A stretch of 64,000 nucleotides of DNA from Butyrivibrio sp. (GCF_017433805.1 NZ_JAFRGN010000013.1:1-64000); one strand, 5' to 3'. Shown: positions 8,083-17,493, counted from the stretch's first letter. Notes: generated from the sequence alone by a model not told the origin. Program-made: numbers and translations.

Positions 8083-8155
8083 AAAAATATTTACTTGGCC
8101 AGAGCGATAATACTTTTTTCTATATTATCTGATGGCAGAACGAAAAGAGGCTATA

Positions 8156-9625
8156 ATGGATAAATCAAAGATCATTTTTGGTAACAAGATAAGCGATAAG
8201 GATTATAAGAGTGCTCTTAAGTCCAAGAAGAGCTATATCAAGAAATTTGGCGATGATTCTGCTACAGATTACAAGATTAAGGTTACAGACAACAAGGTAA
8301 TAGGACCTTTGCTTGGTGTAAAGAATGTTGTAGTAAGTTCTGCTGGTTCATCAGAGGGAGAGATGGACACCAGTAAGGGTATTATCGTAGGTAATATCAG
8401 AATGGGCTTTGGCCACTATAGAATTTCAATGGCAATGGCATCTTATGCCAGACATTTAGGCTATACACCATATTGGATGGATCTTAATTCATATCCGGAG
8501 ACCACATGTACCAAGGTTATTGGTCATCAGAATGATCTATATTCACTTGGATCAAGACTTTCCAAGAATCCTATTTTTAATAAGCTTGTATGGGAGCCTA
8601 CTAACTACGAAGGATTCAGATCACTTACATATAATGCCAAGGATCAGAAGAACGCAGAACTTATGGCACCTGTTTACAAGAATGTGCCTAAGGATATACC
8701 TGTAATTGCAACTCACGTATGGCCTGCACAGGCAGCTATCCACGCAGGCATGAAGCATGTTGTTAATGCAATCCCTGATAACTGGCCAATGGCACTTCAC
8801 CTTTCTGAAGGTAGTCTTCATACTATTCAGTGCAAGAATGCATACATGGGATATCGTATCCTTAATGGTATGAACAAGAAAAATGTATGTAACCCAATGC
8901 CACAGGAATCACTTGTTTATACAGGTCATTACATTGATTACGAGCTTGTCAGCAACATCGAGAAAGACTGCGAGGCAAGACTTAACCGTAAGAAGAACTG
9001 CAAGCCAATGCGTTTCCTTCTCACAATTGGTGGAGCTGGTGCTCAGAAGGAAATCTTTGCTGAGATCATCAAATACCTTATTCCTTATATCAAGGAAAAC
9101 AAGGCTATGTTATATGTGAATGTTGGTGATTACAGAAATGTCTGGGATCAGCTTGTTTTTGAAATTCCTGACATGGCTGCTCTTAAGACAGAGCATATGG
9201 ATAATTGGGAGGATACACTTGCCTTTACTGAGAAGGCACTTGATCCTAACGAGGAAATCACAGGTATCCATGGTTTCTATCACAAGGATATCTTTGAGGC
9301 AGTATATACAACTAACCTTCTTATGAGAAGCTGCGACGTACTGGTTACTAAGCCTAGTGAACTTGCTTTCTATCCAGTTCCTAAGCTCTTCATCAAGAGA
9401 GTTGGTAAGCACGAGATGTGGGGGGCAATCCATTCTGCTGAGATCGGAGATGGAACACTCGAGTGCAGAGACATTCCACATACTATTCAGATGCTTGATC
9501 AGTTCCTTAACACAAGACTTCTGGATGAGATGTGTGAATCAATTATTCTCAATAAGAATATGGGAATCTATGACGGGGCGAAGAAAGTAGTAGAGCTTGC
9601 TATGAAGCTTAAGGAGGAAAACTAA
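8156..9625 (+). CDS. Uncharacterised GT-B-fold (MurG/MGDG synthase-like) protein
   Basis: A 489-residue soluble protein. The stretch GNIRMGFGHYRISMAMA near residue 83 resembles the glycine-rich N-terminal loop of GT28/MGDG-synthase-like glycosyltransferases. The C-terminal half has FLLTIGGAGAQKE, like the start of the nucleotide-sugar domain, and SCDVLVTKPSELAFYPVP, like the conserved TKPGG-type donor loop. It could therefore transfer sugar from a nucleotide donor, but I know no characterised member. AAGAGG at 8145-8150 supports the ATG at 8156 over the upstream in-frame ATG at 8132. Three bases separate it from the GPH-family symporter that follows, and a shared terminator closes the pair. 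Confidence 0.55.
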   Translation: MDKSKIIFGNKISDKDYKSALKSKKSYIKKFGDDSATDYKIKVTDNKVIGPLLGVKNVVVSSAGSSEGEMDTSKGIIVGNIRMGFGHYRISMAMASYARHLGYTPYWMDLNSYPETTCTKVIGHQNDLYSLGSRLSKNPIFNKLVWEPTNYEGFRSLTYNAKDQKNAELMAPVYKNVPKDIPVIATHVWPAQAAIHAGMKHVVNAIPDNWPMALHLSEGSLHTIQCKNAYMGYRILNGMNKKNVCNPMPQESLVYTGHYIDYELVSNIEKDCEARLNRKKNCKPMRFLLTIGGAGAQKEIFAEIIKYLIPYIKENKAMLYVNVGDYRNVWDQLVFEIPDMAALKTEHMDNWEDTLAFTEKALDPNEEITGIHGFYHKDIFEAVYTTNLLMRSCDVLVTKPSELAFYPVPKLFIKRVGKHEMWGAIHSAEIGDGTLECRDIPHTIQMLDQFLNTRLLDEMCESIILNKNMGIYDGAKKVVELAMKLKEEN

Positions 9626-9628
9626 GAA

Positions 9629-10993
9629 ATGGAACAAAAGAAAACACTTAAACCAATCACAAATGGACTTTTATGGGTCTTTGCTCTTGGACAGTTCGGA
9701 TGGAGTCTTCTGTCTGGAGTAGTATCTAACTGGATGGTGTATTACTACACTGGAAGCCCTGACGCACAGAACCCTAACACAGGACTTTTCGCTTCAGGTA
9801 TTACACAGGAACCTATTTTATTCAAACTGACACTTTTCGGACTTGTACTTGCAGCAGGAAGAATCTTTGATGCTATCACAGATCCTCTTATCGCTGGCTG
9901 GTCAGACAGAAGTAATTACAAGGGCGGCAGAAGAATCCCATTCATGCGTGCTATGGCTGTTCCTTTTGCTCTTTGTACAATTGCACTGTTTACTGTACCT
10001 CAGACAATGAACATCAGACTTAATGACACATTGTTATTCGTTCTTCTGATGGTATTCTATCTGTTCATGACAATGTTCTGCACACCTTACAATGCACTTA
10101 TCGCTGAGCTTGGTGATACACAGCAGCACAGAATCAATGTTTCAACATACATTTCATTCACATTCATTGTTGGACAGAGTATTTCATTCCTGCTTCCTAA
10201 CGTAGCTGGCGCACTTGAGCCATCTGTAGGTCAGCAGAACTCAATCAGATTTGCAGTAGCAATCATGGCTACAGTCGCTTGCCTTGCAATGCTGTTCCCA
10301 GCATTCTACATCAAGGAGAGAGATTACATTGACTCCAAGCCAAGTGAGACCAAGCCTTTTGCTTCTCTTATCAGAACATTTTCAAATGTACAGTTCAGAC
10401 ACTTTGTATACAGCGATGTTATTTATTTCTTCGCTCTTACACTTTTCCAGACAGGACTTGCTTTCTATGAGACTAAGCTCATGGGAATTCCTGATACAAT
10501 GACATTTACACTTACAGCTACAATGACATTTATCAGCGTATGTCTCTATCCTGTAGTTAACATCCTTGCCAAGAAGATTGGCAAAAAGAGTCTTATCATT
10601 GTTGGATTCTTTGCTTACAGCGTAGTATTTGCTATCACAGCTATTTGTGGACAGGGTATTCACTGGGGATTCATCGTTGCTGTAACAGCAGCTGTTCCTA
10701 TGGCTATTCTTGGTATCCTTCCTCAGGCTTGCGTTGCTGACGTAGCAGAGCTTACAAGACTTGAGACAGGAGAGGATAGAAGTGGTATGTTCTTTGCAGC
10801 TCGTACCTTTGCGTTCAAGATGGGACAGGCTCTTGCAATGGTAGTATTCACATCACTTACTGTTTCCAAGACTCCAGAGAGCTACAGAACAACAGCTGTA
10901 TTTGCTTTCATCACATGCTTTATCGGCGCAGTTATCTTCTTTAGCTACAACGAAAAGAAGATCCTTAAGGGCATCGAAGAGCACAAGAACTAA
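9629..10993 (+). CDS. GPH-family (glycoside-pentoside-hexuronide) cation symporter, MFS
   Basis: A 454-residue membrane protein with about 12 hydrophobic segments. GRIFDAITDPLIAGWSDRS near residue 78 is the characteristic loop 2-3 motif of GPH/MelB-type symporters, and GGRRIPFMR follows as expected. A GGAGG site lies inside the end of the preceding gene, so the two are translated from one message. The substrate is probably a glycoside or related small solute; pairing with a GT-B-like protein suggests the two act on the same sugar compound (inference). Confidence 0.82.
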   Translation: MEQKKTLKPITNGLLWVFALGQFGWSLLSGVVSNWMVYYYTGSPDAQNPNTGLFASGITQEPILFKLTLFGLVLAAGRIFDAITDPLIAGWSDRSNYKGGRRIPFMRAMAVPFALCTIALFTVPQTMNIRLNDTLLFVLLMVFYLFMTMFCTPYNALIAELGDTQQHRINVSTYISFTFIVGQSISFLLPNVAGALEPSVGQQNSIRFAVAIMATVACLAMLFPAFYIKERDYIDSKPSETKPFASLIRTFSNVQFRHFVYSDVIYFFALTLFQTGLAFYETKLMGIPDTMTFTLTATMTFISVCLYPVVNILAKKIGKKSLIIVGFFAYSVVFAITAICGQGIHWGFIVAVTAAVPMAILGILPQACVADVAELTRLETGEDRSGMFFAARTFAFKMGQALAMVVFTSLTVSKTPESYRTTAVFAFITCFIGAVIFFSYNEKKILKGIEEHKN

Positions 10994-11007
10994 TTGATAA
11001 AACATAT

Positions 11008-11047
11008 AAGACTATCTTCTGATAACCTCGGAAGATAGTCTTTTTTT
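11008..11047 (+). terminator. Rho-independent terminator after the GT-B/GPH pair
   Basis: A 12-bp stem AAGACTATCTTC (11008-11019) with GAAGATAGTCTT (11031-11042), an 11-base loop, and a continuous T-run through 11047. It closes the two-gene unit. Confidence 0.92.
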
Positions 11048-11136
11048 CTTTTAATTTACTGGGATTTATTGTATCCTATATGTTGTAGGATTATATATTT
11101 AAATCCAATATTTATATACAATATTTGGTGGAAAAT

Positions 11137-11463
11137 ATGACATGTAAAGATGCAGATAAGGTCATAGCGCTATTTTTGGATGATGACCTCGATAATCGGC
11201 AGCTGGCCGATTTCTTAAACCACATAGAGACATGTCCTGAGTGCAAAGAGGAGCTGACAATACAATTTCTGGTCAAGGTCGGAATGCAGAGACTTGAGGA
11301 TGGTAATACTTTTAACCTCAAGGCAGAGCTTGATGGCCTTTTGCGAGATGCCAGAAAGAAACTAAATGGCAGGAGATATCTTTTTATGGCCAGTATAGTT
11401 CTGGAGCTATTGGTTGTAGCACTTGCTGCAGCTACGGTTGTTCTTGCACTGACAATAGGATAA
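11137..11463 (+). CDS. zf-HC2 (anti-sigma-like) single-pass membrane protein
   Basis: A 108-residue protein: an N-terminal zinc-finger-like domain with Cys3 and the HIETCPECKEE motif (H-x3-C-x2-C), a charged helix, and one C-terminal transmembrane helix (about residues 82-104). This is the build of zf-HC2 anti-sigma factors, but no sigma factor gene is adjacent. GGTGGA sits four bases before the ATG at 11137; TTG and GTG codons upstream (11125, 11128) are alternatives. It lies 27 bases before the polymerase gene and may be co-transcribed with it. Confidence 0.65.
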   Translation: MTCKDADKVIALFLDDDLDNRQLADFLNHIETCPECKEELTIQFLVKVGMQRLEDGNTFNLKAELDGLLRDARKKLNGRRYLFMASIVLELLVVALAAATVVLALTIG

Positions 11464-11490
11464 ATATTTATAAACCTGGGGAATTTTGCT

Positions 11491-13701
11491 TTGGATAAGA
11501 TAATTGTTAATTTAGATGAATATGTAAGTGGTGCGTACTATAGCATACCCGTATTTACTGACTCTGAGGGAAGAGTTGTAAGCGGTGCTTATGGTGCGCT
11601 TTTTAAACTGATCGGCACTATCAGAAATGAAAATGCCAGAGAGGTTGATGTTGTATGTACTGATGCTTCTGAGAAAGTTGGCGCAGTTGTAGATCAGATA
11701 GAGCTTCTTAGCACTTTGGTAAAAGAGGCTGCTGGAGATGCAAGAGATACAGAGAATGGATTTTCTTTTGCTGTTAATGATACAGTTCTTAATTCATTTT
11801 CGGATAAGCTTTCGGTTTTATCTCCAAATGGGCAGGTTAAGGCAGCGCCTTCATTCAACCTTACAATGAAGTCCACAGCTGACCTTAATGAGGTTGAAGG
11901 AATTTTCAGAAGCGCTGCAGAATATGGAGCAAAGGAAGTAACTAACTATGTAGCTTACTATTTCCTTACAGATACCGTAGCTGCAGGTGATTCCAAGTAT
12001 AAAGATATTCTGGGACTGGCTATCTGCTTTGATGAAAATGAGGCAGTATATATCCCCGTTGAGAACTTCATTACCGCAGATTACCTTGGCAAGAAGCTCA
12101 CAGAGCTTAGCCAGACTGTAAGCCTTGTGACCTTTGATATCAAGGAAAGCTATAGAGTATTTACTCCTAATGAAATCGCTGACAGAGACTACGGATATGA
12201 GAGTAAGGAAGGCAGCGCAGAAGCTACTGCTTACAAGAATAAGCCAAGATGCTTTGATAATCTGATCGCTGCATACCTTGTTAATCCTAACAAGAACGAC
12301 TACGAGGTATTTGACGTAGCCAAGGAGTATCTGAGTCTTACCCTTGAGAAAAAGGCTGATCTTTTTGGTAAGAAGAGCATAAGAGAAGCAGAAGAAAAGA
12401 CTGTATTCCAATATGCTTGTAAGTGTGCTTTTGTATGTCTTAAGGCTACACCACTTATCAGAAAGAAACTTGAGAAGCTCCAGATGGAGGAGCTCTTTTA
12501 CAATATTGAGATGCCTCTTTCCTATGTGCTTTTTTCCATGGAAAAAGAGGGTATCATTGCCAGAAGAGAAGAACTTAAGGCTTATGGAGATAAGCTACAG
12601 GTAAGGATCACAGAGCTTGAAAAAGCTATATATGATGCTGCCGGAGTAGAGTTTAATATCAATTCTCCCAAGCAGCTTGGAGAGATATTATTTGAAAAGT
12701 TGGGATTTCCTGCTGAAAAGAAGACCAAGTCAGGATATTCAACAGCAGCAGATGTTCTTGAAAAGCTTGCTCCGGACTATCCAATAGTTGCAGATATTCT
12801 GGAGTACAGAGGCCTTGCCAAATTAAAGTCAACCTACGCTGATGGACTTGCTGCCTACATCGAGGAAGATAACAGGATTCATACAAGCTTTAATCAGACA
12901 ATTACAGCTACTGGCCGTATCAGCTCAACAGAGCCTAACCTTCAGAATATTCCTATGAGAACTGAGCTGGGAAGGCTTATCCGTAAGGTATTTGTTCCTA
13001 AGGATGGCTATGTGTTTGCAGATGCAGACTATTCACAGATTGAGCTTCGTATCCTGGCACATATGTCTGAGGATCAGGAGCTTATAGCAGCATATCATGA
13101 GGGTAAGGATATTCACGGAATTACTGCTTCCAAGGTAGTCCACGTTCCTTTTGAGGAGGTAACACCTCTCCAGAGACGTAATGCCAAGGCAGTTAACTTT
13201 GGAATTGTATATGGAATCAGCTCTTTTGGCCTTTCACAGGATCTGTCTATCTCTGTAAAAGAGGCTAAGGAGTACATGGATAAGTATTTTGAGACTTATC
13301 CAGGAGTTAAGGCATATCAGGACAGAGTTATCTCAGATGCCAAAGAAAAAGGCTATTCTCTTACAATGTTTGGAAGACGCAGGCCTATTCCAGAGCTTAA
13401 GGCTAGCAACTTCAATTTGAGGCAGTTTGGCGAAAGAGTTGCCATGAACGCTCCAATTCAGGGAACAGCTGCTGACATCATGAAGATTGCCATGATAAAT
13501 GTGTATTTCAGGCTTAAAAAAGAACAGCTTTTATCAAGGCTTATCCTGCAGATCCACGATGAGCTTGTTATTGAGACAGCTCCGGATGAAGTAGAGAAGG
13601 TTACAGCTCTTTTGACACAGGAGATGGAGAGGGCGGCTGATCTTTCTGTTCCGCTTCTTGCAGAGTGTCATACAGGAACAGACTGGTACGAGGCCAAGTG
13701 A
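11491..13701 (+). CDS. polA: DNA polymerase I, family A, with eroded 5'-nuclease domain
   Basis: A 736-residue family A polymerase, about 140-200 residues shorter than standard PolA. The C-terminal polymerase domain is complete: TGRISSTEPNLQNIPMR, motif A DADYSQIELR (about residue 510), motif B RRNAKAVNFGIVYG (about 561) and motif C QIHDEL (about 687). The N-terminus keeps only about 55 residues resembling the start of the 5'-3' exonuclease (AYYSIPVFTDSEGRVVSGAYG); the rest of that domain is missing. The 3'-5' exonuclease-like region lacks an evident DxE motif, so proofreading is probably absent. The start is a TTG with GGGGA upstream; no ATG is near. CoaE follows 38 bases later, a common neighbour of polA. 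Okazaki-fragment flap removal would need another nuclease. Confidence 0.88.
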   Translation: MDKIIVNLDEYVSGAYYSIPVFTDSEGRVVSGAYGALFKLIGTIRNENAREVDVVCTDASEKVGAVVDQIELLSTLVKEAAGDARDTENGFSFAVNDTVLNSFSDKLSVLSPNGQVKAAPSFNLTMKSTADLNEVEGIFRSAAEYGAKEVTNYVAYYFLTDTVAAGDSKYKDILGLAICFDENEAVYIPVENFITADYLGKKLTELSQTVSLVTFDIKESYRVFTPNEIADRDYGYESKEGSAEATAYKNKPRCFDNLIAAYLVNPNKNDYEVFDVAKEYLSLTLEKKADLFGKKSIREAEEKTVFQYACKCAFVCLKATPLIRKKLEKLQMEELFYNIEMPLSYVLFSMEKEGIIARREELKAYGDKLQVRITELEKAIYDAAGVEFNINSPKQLGEILFEKLGFPAEKKTKSGYSTAADVLEKLAPDYPIVADILEYRGLAKLKSTYADGLAAYIEEDNRIHTSFNQTITATGRISSTEPNLQNIPMRTELGRLIRKVFVPKDGYVFADADYSQIELRILAHMSEDQELIAAYHEGKDIHGITASKVVHVPFEEVTPLQRRNAKAVNFGIVYGISSFGLSQDLSISVKEAKEYMDKYFETYPGVKAYQDRVISDAKEKGYSLTMFGRRRPIPELKASNFNLRQFGERVAMNAPIQGTAADIMKIAMINVYFRLKKEQLLSRLILQIHDELVIETAPDEVEKVTALLTQEMERAADLSVPLLAECHTGTDWYEAK

Positions 13702-13739
13702 TCACCTGATTACAGGAATAATATAGATGGAGAGCGCAA

Positions 13740-14366
13740 ATGGGAGAAATTCATCCCGGTAAGACAAATATAATAGGCATAACCGGAGGAGTTGGTGCGG
13801 GGAAGAGCACTGTCCTTGGGTATATAGGTGAGCATTATAACTGTCGGATCATTTTGTCGGATGATGTTGCCAATGACATCAAAAAGAAGGGATATCCAGC
13901 TTACAATCAGCTTGTAGAACTGCTTGGAGAGGATATTCTGGGGGACGACGGCGAAATAGACAGAGGCAAGATGGCTTTGGCTATATTCAATAATAAAAAT
14001 ATGCTAAAAAATGTTAATAATATTTTGCATCCTGCAGTAAATACATTTATTATTAATATTATAGAGGACGAGAAGGCTCGCGGGGAACTTGACTTCGTTT
14101 TTGTTGAGGCAGCTCTTTTGATAGAGAATGGCTACGACAAAATAACTGATGAACTCTGGTATGTATATGCATCAGAGGATGTCAGAAGGCAGAGGCTTCG
14201 GGACTCAAGAGGATATTCTGATGAGAAGATAACGAGTATCCTGGAAAAGCAGCTGGATGATGCCTCCTTCAGGGAGCATTGCCAGTTTGTGATCGACAAC
14301 AGTGGGAGCTTGCAGGATGCTGCAGCTCAAATCGACCAAAGACTATCAGAATTTGAGACTAGATAA
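13740..14366 (+). CDS. coaE: Dephospho-CoA kinase
   Basis: A 208-residue cytosolic kinase that phosphorylates the 3'-hydroxyl of dephospho-CoA, the last step of coenzyme A synthesis. The P-loop GGVGAGKST lies near residue 17, and the CoaE-typical LSDDVAND and ILHPAVN segments follow, then EAALLIENGYDK. Length matches the family. GGAGAG supports the ATG. It stands between polA and an FtsA-like gene with short gaps, suggesting one housekeeping transcript. Confidence 0.92.
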   Translation: MGEIHPGKTNIIGITGGVGAGKSTVLGYIGEHYNCRIILSDDVANDIKKKGYPAYNQLVELLGEDILGDDGEIDRGKMALAIFNNKNMLKNVNNILHPAVNTFIINIIEDEKARGELDFVFVEAALLIENGYDKITDELWYVYASEDVRRQRLRDSRGYSDEKITSILEKQLDDASFREHCQFVIDNSGSLQDAAAQIDQRLSEFETR

Positions 14367-14400
14367 CAGGTAACACAATTAGTATTGAGGGGACTATAGT

Positions 14401-16590
14401 ATGCCTAGTTTAGAGCAAGTTGATCAGAAGGTTGTTTTTGGACTTGATATTGGAACAAGAAGCGTTGTAGGTACTGTTGGGTACATGAAGGATGGGCAGT
14501 TCAATGTAATTGCTCAGGCGGTTGAGAAGCATCAGACCAGAGCCATGCTGGATGGACAGATTCACGACATCGGCAAGGTTGGCATGACAATCCGCATAGT
14601 CAAAGAAAAGCTGGAACAGCAGACAGACATTCATCTGACAGATGTATGTATTGCTGCAGCTGGTCGTGTGCTCAAAACTGTCAGGATCATGTATGACTAT
14701 GAATATCCTGATGAACACGAGATTACAGATGAAGATATCTACAATCTGGATTCCTCTGCGGTTGAGAAGGCTTATTCTCAGTTCCTTTCAGAGAACAGTT
14801 CCGGGCTTAAATTCTATCTGGTTGGATATTCAGTAATGCATTACTTCCTGGATGGCTATCAGATAGCTAATCTTGAGGGACATAATGCTGGTAAGGTTAG
14901 CGTTGAGCTGATTGCAACCTTCCTTCCAGATGACTGTGTAGACGGACTTTATAAGGCATGTGAGAGAGCAGGTCTTAATGTTGCGAACTTAACTCTCGAG
15001 CCTATTGCAGCCATGATGGTTGCTATTCCAGACAGATTCAGGATGCTGAATCTTGCACTTGTTGACGTAGGTGCCGGTACATCCGATATCTGCGTAACAG
15101 ATGATGGATCAATTACAGCTTATGGTATGCTTCCTATAGCTGGTGATGATATTACTGAGATTATTACCAAGAAATGTCTTGTAGACTTTAATACAGCCGA
15201 CGAGATCAAGATCAAGGCAAGCCATCAGGATGAAGTTAAATATGTTGATATCATGGGCCTTGATAAGGTCATTACTGCCAAGGAGATTGGCAAGATAATT
15301 GAGCCACAGGTTCAGATGATGGCTCAGAAGGCTGTTGAAGAGATCAAGAAGCTCAATGGCGATAATCCTGTTAGTGCTGTATTCGTAGTTGGTGGTGGCG
15401 GATGCGTTCCAGGCTACACAGAGGCAATTGCCAAGGAGATGGGAATTGCTGAAGAGAGAGTAGCTCTTCGAGGCGAGGAAGTAATGAAGGGCATTACCTT
15501 CCTTAATAATGATGGTATTGAACGAGACTCACTTCTTGTTACACCGCTTGGTATCTGCTTTAGCTACTATGAAGAAGCCAACAACTTTATCTTTGTTTCC
15601 TTTAATGGAACACAGACCAAGCTCTATGACAATGGTAAGCTTCAGATTGTAGATGCTGCTATGCAGGTGGCATTTCCTAATGAAGATCTTTTCCCAAAGA
15701 GAGGCGAAGAGCTTAAGTTTACTGTAAATGGCAAGGAGAGAACATCTCGTGGTGAGCCTGGAGAAGCTGCTGTTATTTCTCTTAATGGTAAGCCTGCTGA
15801 TATTCATAGTAAGATTCATGCCAACGATATAATTAATGTTAAGCCTTCTACAGCTGGTGAACCAGGTAAGGCTACTATCGAGAGTATTCCTGAATTTAAG
15901 ACCAAGTTCAGCGTCAATGTAAATGGTAAGAGTGTAGAAGCATCCAGATATGCGACTGTTAATGGTGAGGCACAGACTGGATTCTATAGCATTCAGCCTG
16001 GAGACGAGGTCAAGGTACTTGATTATAATACTGCAGCTCAGATTGCTGAGCTTATGGATATCACCATTACAGAAGATACAGTTATTATCGTTAATAATGA
16101 GCGCGGTGATGCCAATACTCCTGTTTACGAGAACTTTAAGGTGGAGTTCAAGGATCAGGAAGAGATGATCATGGATTATTATGAGGATTTCCCTGATGCT
16201 GACGAAGAAGCTATTAAGCTGGAGAATGAAGAAGCCTACGAGAGCGAAGATAATGTCAAGATTGTAGAAGGAAAGGACGGACAGCTTAGCTTTGACGATC
16301 TTCCAAGTGGAGATGAGGCTACTGATGCAGAGGGAGAGGCCTACGACAAGCCTCAGGAGCCAATCAGAAATATTCTGGCTCACGATCTTCATGTGGTGGT
16401 CAACAATGAGCCTACAACTCTTCATGGAAAGGCTGATTACATCTTTGTAGACATATTTGATGCTATAGACTTTGATCTGTCCAAACCAAATGGAAGGGCA
16501 ATCGTTACTACCTTAAATGGTGGAACACCTGATTACATGCAGCCTATAAGCGAAGGGGACAAGATCGAAGTATATTGGAAAACATCATGA
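14401..16590 (+). CDS. FtsA/PilM-like actin-fold ATPase with long C-terminal extension
   Basis: 729 residues. Residues about 11-375 form an FtsA-type actin fold: phosphate-1 motif VFGLDIGTRSVVGTV, phosphate-2 motif ALVDVGAGTSDICV (about residue 220), and adenosine motif VFVVGGGGCVPGYTEAIA near residue 330. FtsA is normally about 420 residues and ends in an amphipathic membrane helix. Here about 350 residues follow, including what look like repeated beta-grasp-like modules (FTVNGKE, SVNVNGKS, VVVNNEP) and an acidic stretch around residues 585-650. A GAGGGG site supports the start. It may anchor envelope or division proteins, but the partner is unknown and ftsZ is not adjacent, so I avoid the name ftsA. 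Confidence 0.75.
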   Translation: MPSLEQVDQKVVFGLDIGTRSVVGTVGYMKDGQFNVIAQAVEKHQTRAMLDGQIHDIGKVGMTIRIVKEKLEQQTDIHLTDVCIAAAGRVLKTVRIMYDYEYPDEHEITDEDIYNLDSSAVEKAYSQFLSENSSGLKFYLVGYSVMHYFLDGYQIANLEGHNAGKVSVELIATFLPDDCVDGLYKACERAGLNVANLTLEPIAAMMVAIPDRFRMLNLALVDVGAGTSDICVTDDGSITAYGMLPIAGDDITEIITKKCLVDFNTADEIKIKASHQDEVKYVDIMGLDKVITAKEIGKIIEPQVQMMAQKAVEEIKKLNGDNPVSAVFVVGGGGCVPGYTEAIAKEMGIAEERVALRGEEVMKGITFLNNDGIERDSLLVTPLGICFSYYEEANNFIFVSFNGTQTKLYDNGKLQIVDAAMQVAFPNEDLFPKRGEELKFTVNGKERTSRGEPGEAAVISLNGKPADIHSKIHANDIINVKPSTAGEPGKATIESIPEFKTKFSVNVNGKSVEASRYATVNGEAQTGFYSIQPGDEVKVLDYNTAAQIAELMDITITEDTVIIVNNERGDANTPVYENFKVEFKDQEEMIMDYYEDFPDADEEAIKLENEEAYESEDNVKIVEGKDGQLSFDDLPSGDEATDAEGEAYDKPQEPIRNILAHDLHVVVNNEPTTLHGKADYIFVDIFDAIDFDLSKPNGRAIVTTLNGGTPDYMQPISEGDKIEVYWKTS

Positions 16591-16595
16591 AATAT

Positions 16596-16630
16596 CAGCT
16601 ATCATTCAGCAATGGATGATAGCTGTTTTT
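16596..16630 (+). terminator. Terminator after the FtsA-like gene
   Basis: A 10-bp stem CAGCTATCAT (16596-16605) with ATGATAGCTG (16616-16625) followed by TTTTT. A TATAAT at 16635-16640, close behind it, may be the -10 of the next gene, although no convincing -35 was found. Confidence 0.9.
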
Positions 16631-16695
16631 ATGCTATAATTTACTTTGTGCTAATGATTAGCTATTAAGAAAAAAGTTTAGTTTGGAGTTTTTTA

Positions 16696-17493
16696 ATGAG
16701 ATTTACAAGTATTGCAAGTGGTAGTAGTGGTAACTGTACTTATATAGGTTCAGATAATACACACATTTTGATAGACGCAGGTGTTAGCAAGAAAAGAATT
16801 GAAGAGGGGCTAAGAGGATTAGATCTTGGTCTTAGTGATATAAGCGCAATCTTTGTTACACATGAGCATGTTGATCATATTGCAGCTCTTCATACAATTC
16901 TTAAGAAGTTTGATATACCTATTTATGCAACAAACGGTACTATAGCAGGCATCAGAAATAGCGATAAGAAATGCGAGATGGTAGATTCTACATTTATTCC
17001 GGTTACTGTAGACAAGGAAGTATCAGTGGGAGATATGAGAATCAATCCTATGACAATATCCCATGATGCCAACGAGCCTTGTGGGTACAGGGTTTTCTGC
17101 GGGGATAAGAAGATTGGGGTAGCAACTGACCTTGGCTGCTACACAGATTATACTGTTGAGGCTCTTAAGGACTGTGATGCGCTTCTTTTGGAGGCTAATC
17201 ATGACATAAGGATGCTACAGACGGGACCTTATCCATATCAGCTTAAAAGGCGTATCCTTGGCGATTCCGGTCACTTATCAAATGAGAAGAGCGGAGAACT
17301 TCTTTGCAAGCTTTTAAATGATAAAATGCAGGGTATATTCCTTGGTCACTTATCCAAGGAAAACAATCTTCCTGAGCTTGCTTATGAGACGGTTCGTGTT
17401 GAGATTGATATGAACGATAATCCATATCATGCCAGTGACTTCAGGCTCATGGTTGCCAACAGGTCTGAATTATCACCGATTTTATCTTTCTGA
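16696..17493 (+). CDS. MBL-fold metallo-hydrolase (WalJ/YycJ-like)
   Basis: A 265-residue soluble metallo-beta-lactamase-fold protein. The N-terminus FTSIASGSSGNCTYI and the metal motif THEHVDHI near residue 56 are those of the YycJ/WalJ group, whose members act as nucleases or help coordinate cell division in Firmicutes. Further ligands appear in DLGCYTD and GHLSNEKS. In Bacillus the gene is in the walRK operon; here no two-component genes are adjacent, so the link to wall control is not shown. GGAG precedes the ATG. Confidence 0.85.
   Translation: MRFTSIASGSSGNCTYIGSDNTHILIDAGVSKKRIEEGLRGLDLGLSDISAIFVTHEHVDHIAALHTILKKFDIPIYATNGTIAGIRNSDKKCEMVDSTFIPVTVDKEVSVGDMRINPMTISHDANEPCGYRVFCGDKKIGVATDLGCYTDYTVEALKDCDALLLEANHDIRMLQTGPYPYQLKRRILGDSGHLSNEKSGELLCKLLNDKMQGIFLGHLSKENNLPELAYETVRVEIDMNDNPYHASDFRLMVANRSELSPILSF

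Noticed and set aside
15529-16425. A 298-codon minus-strand open frame opposite the FtsA-like gene
   Set aside because: No ribosome-binding site, no recognisable protein features, and it lies entirely against a well-supported gene; its length follows from codon bias.
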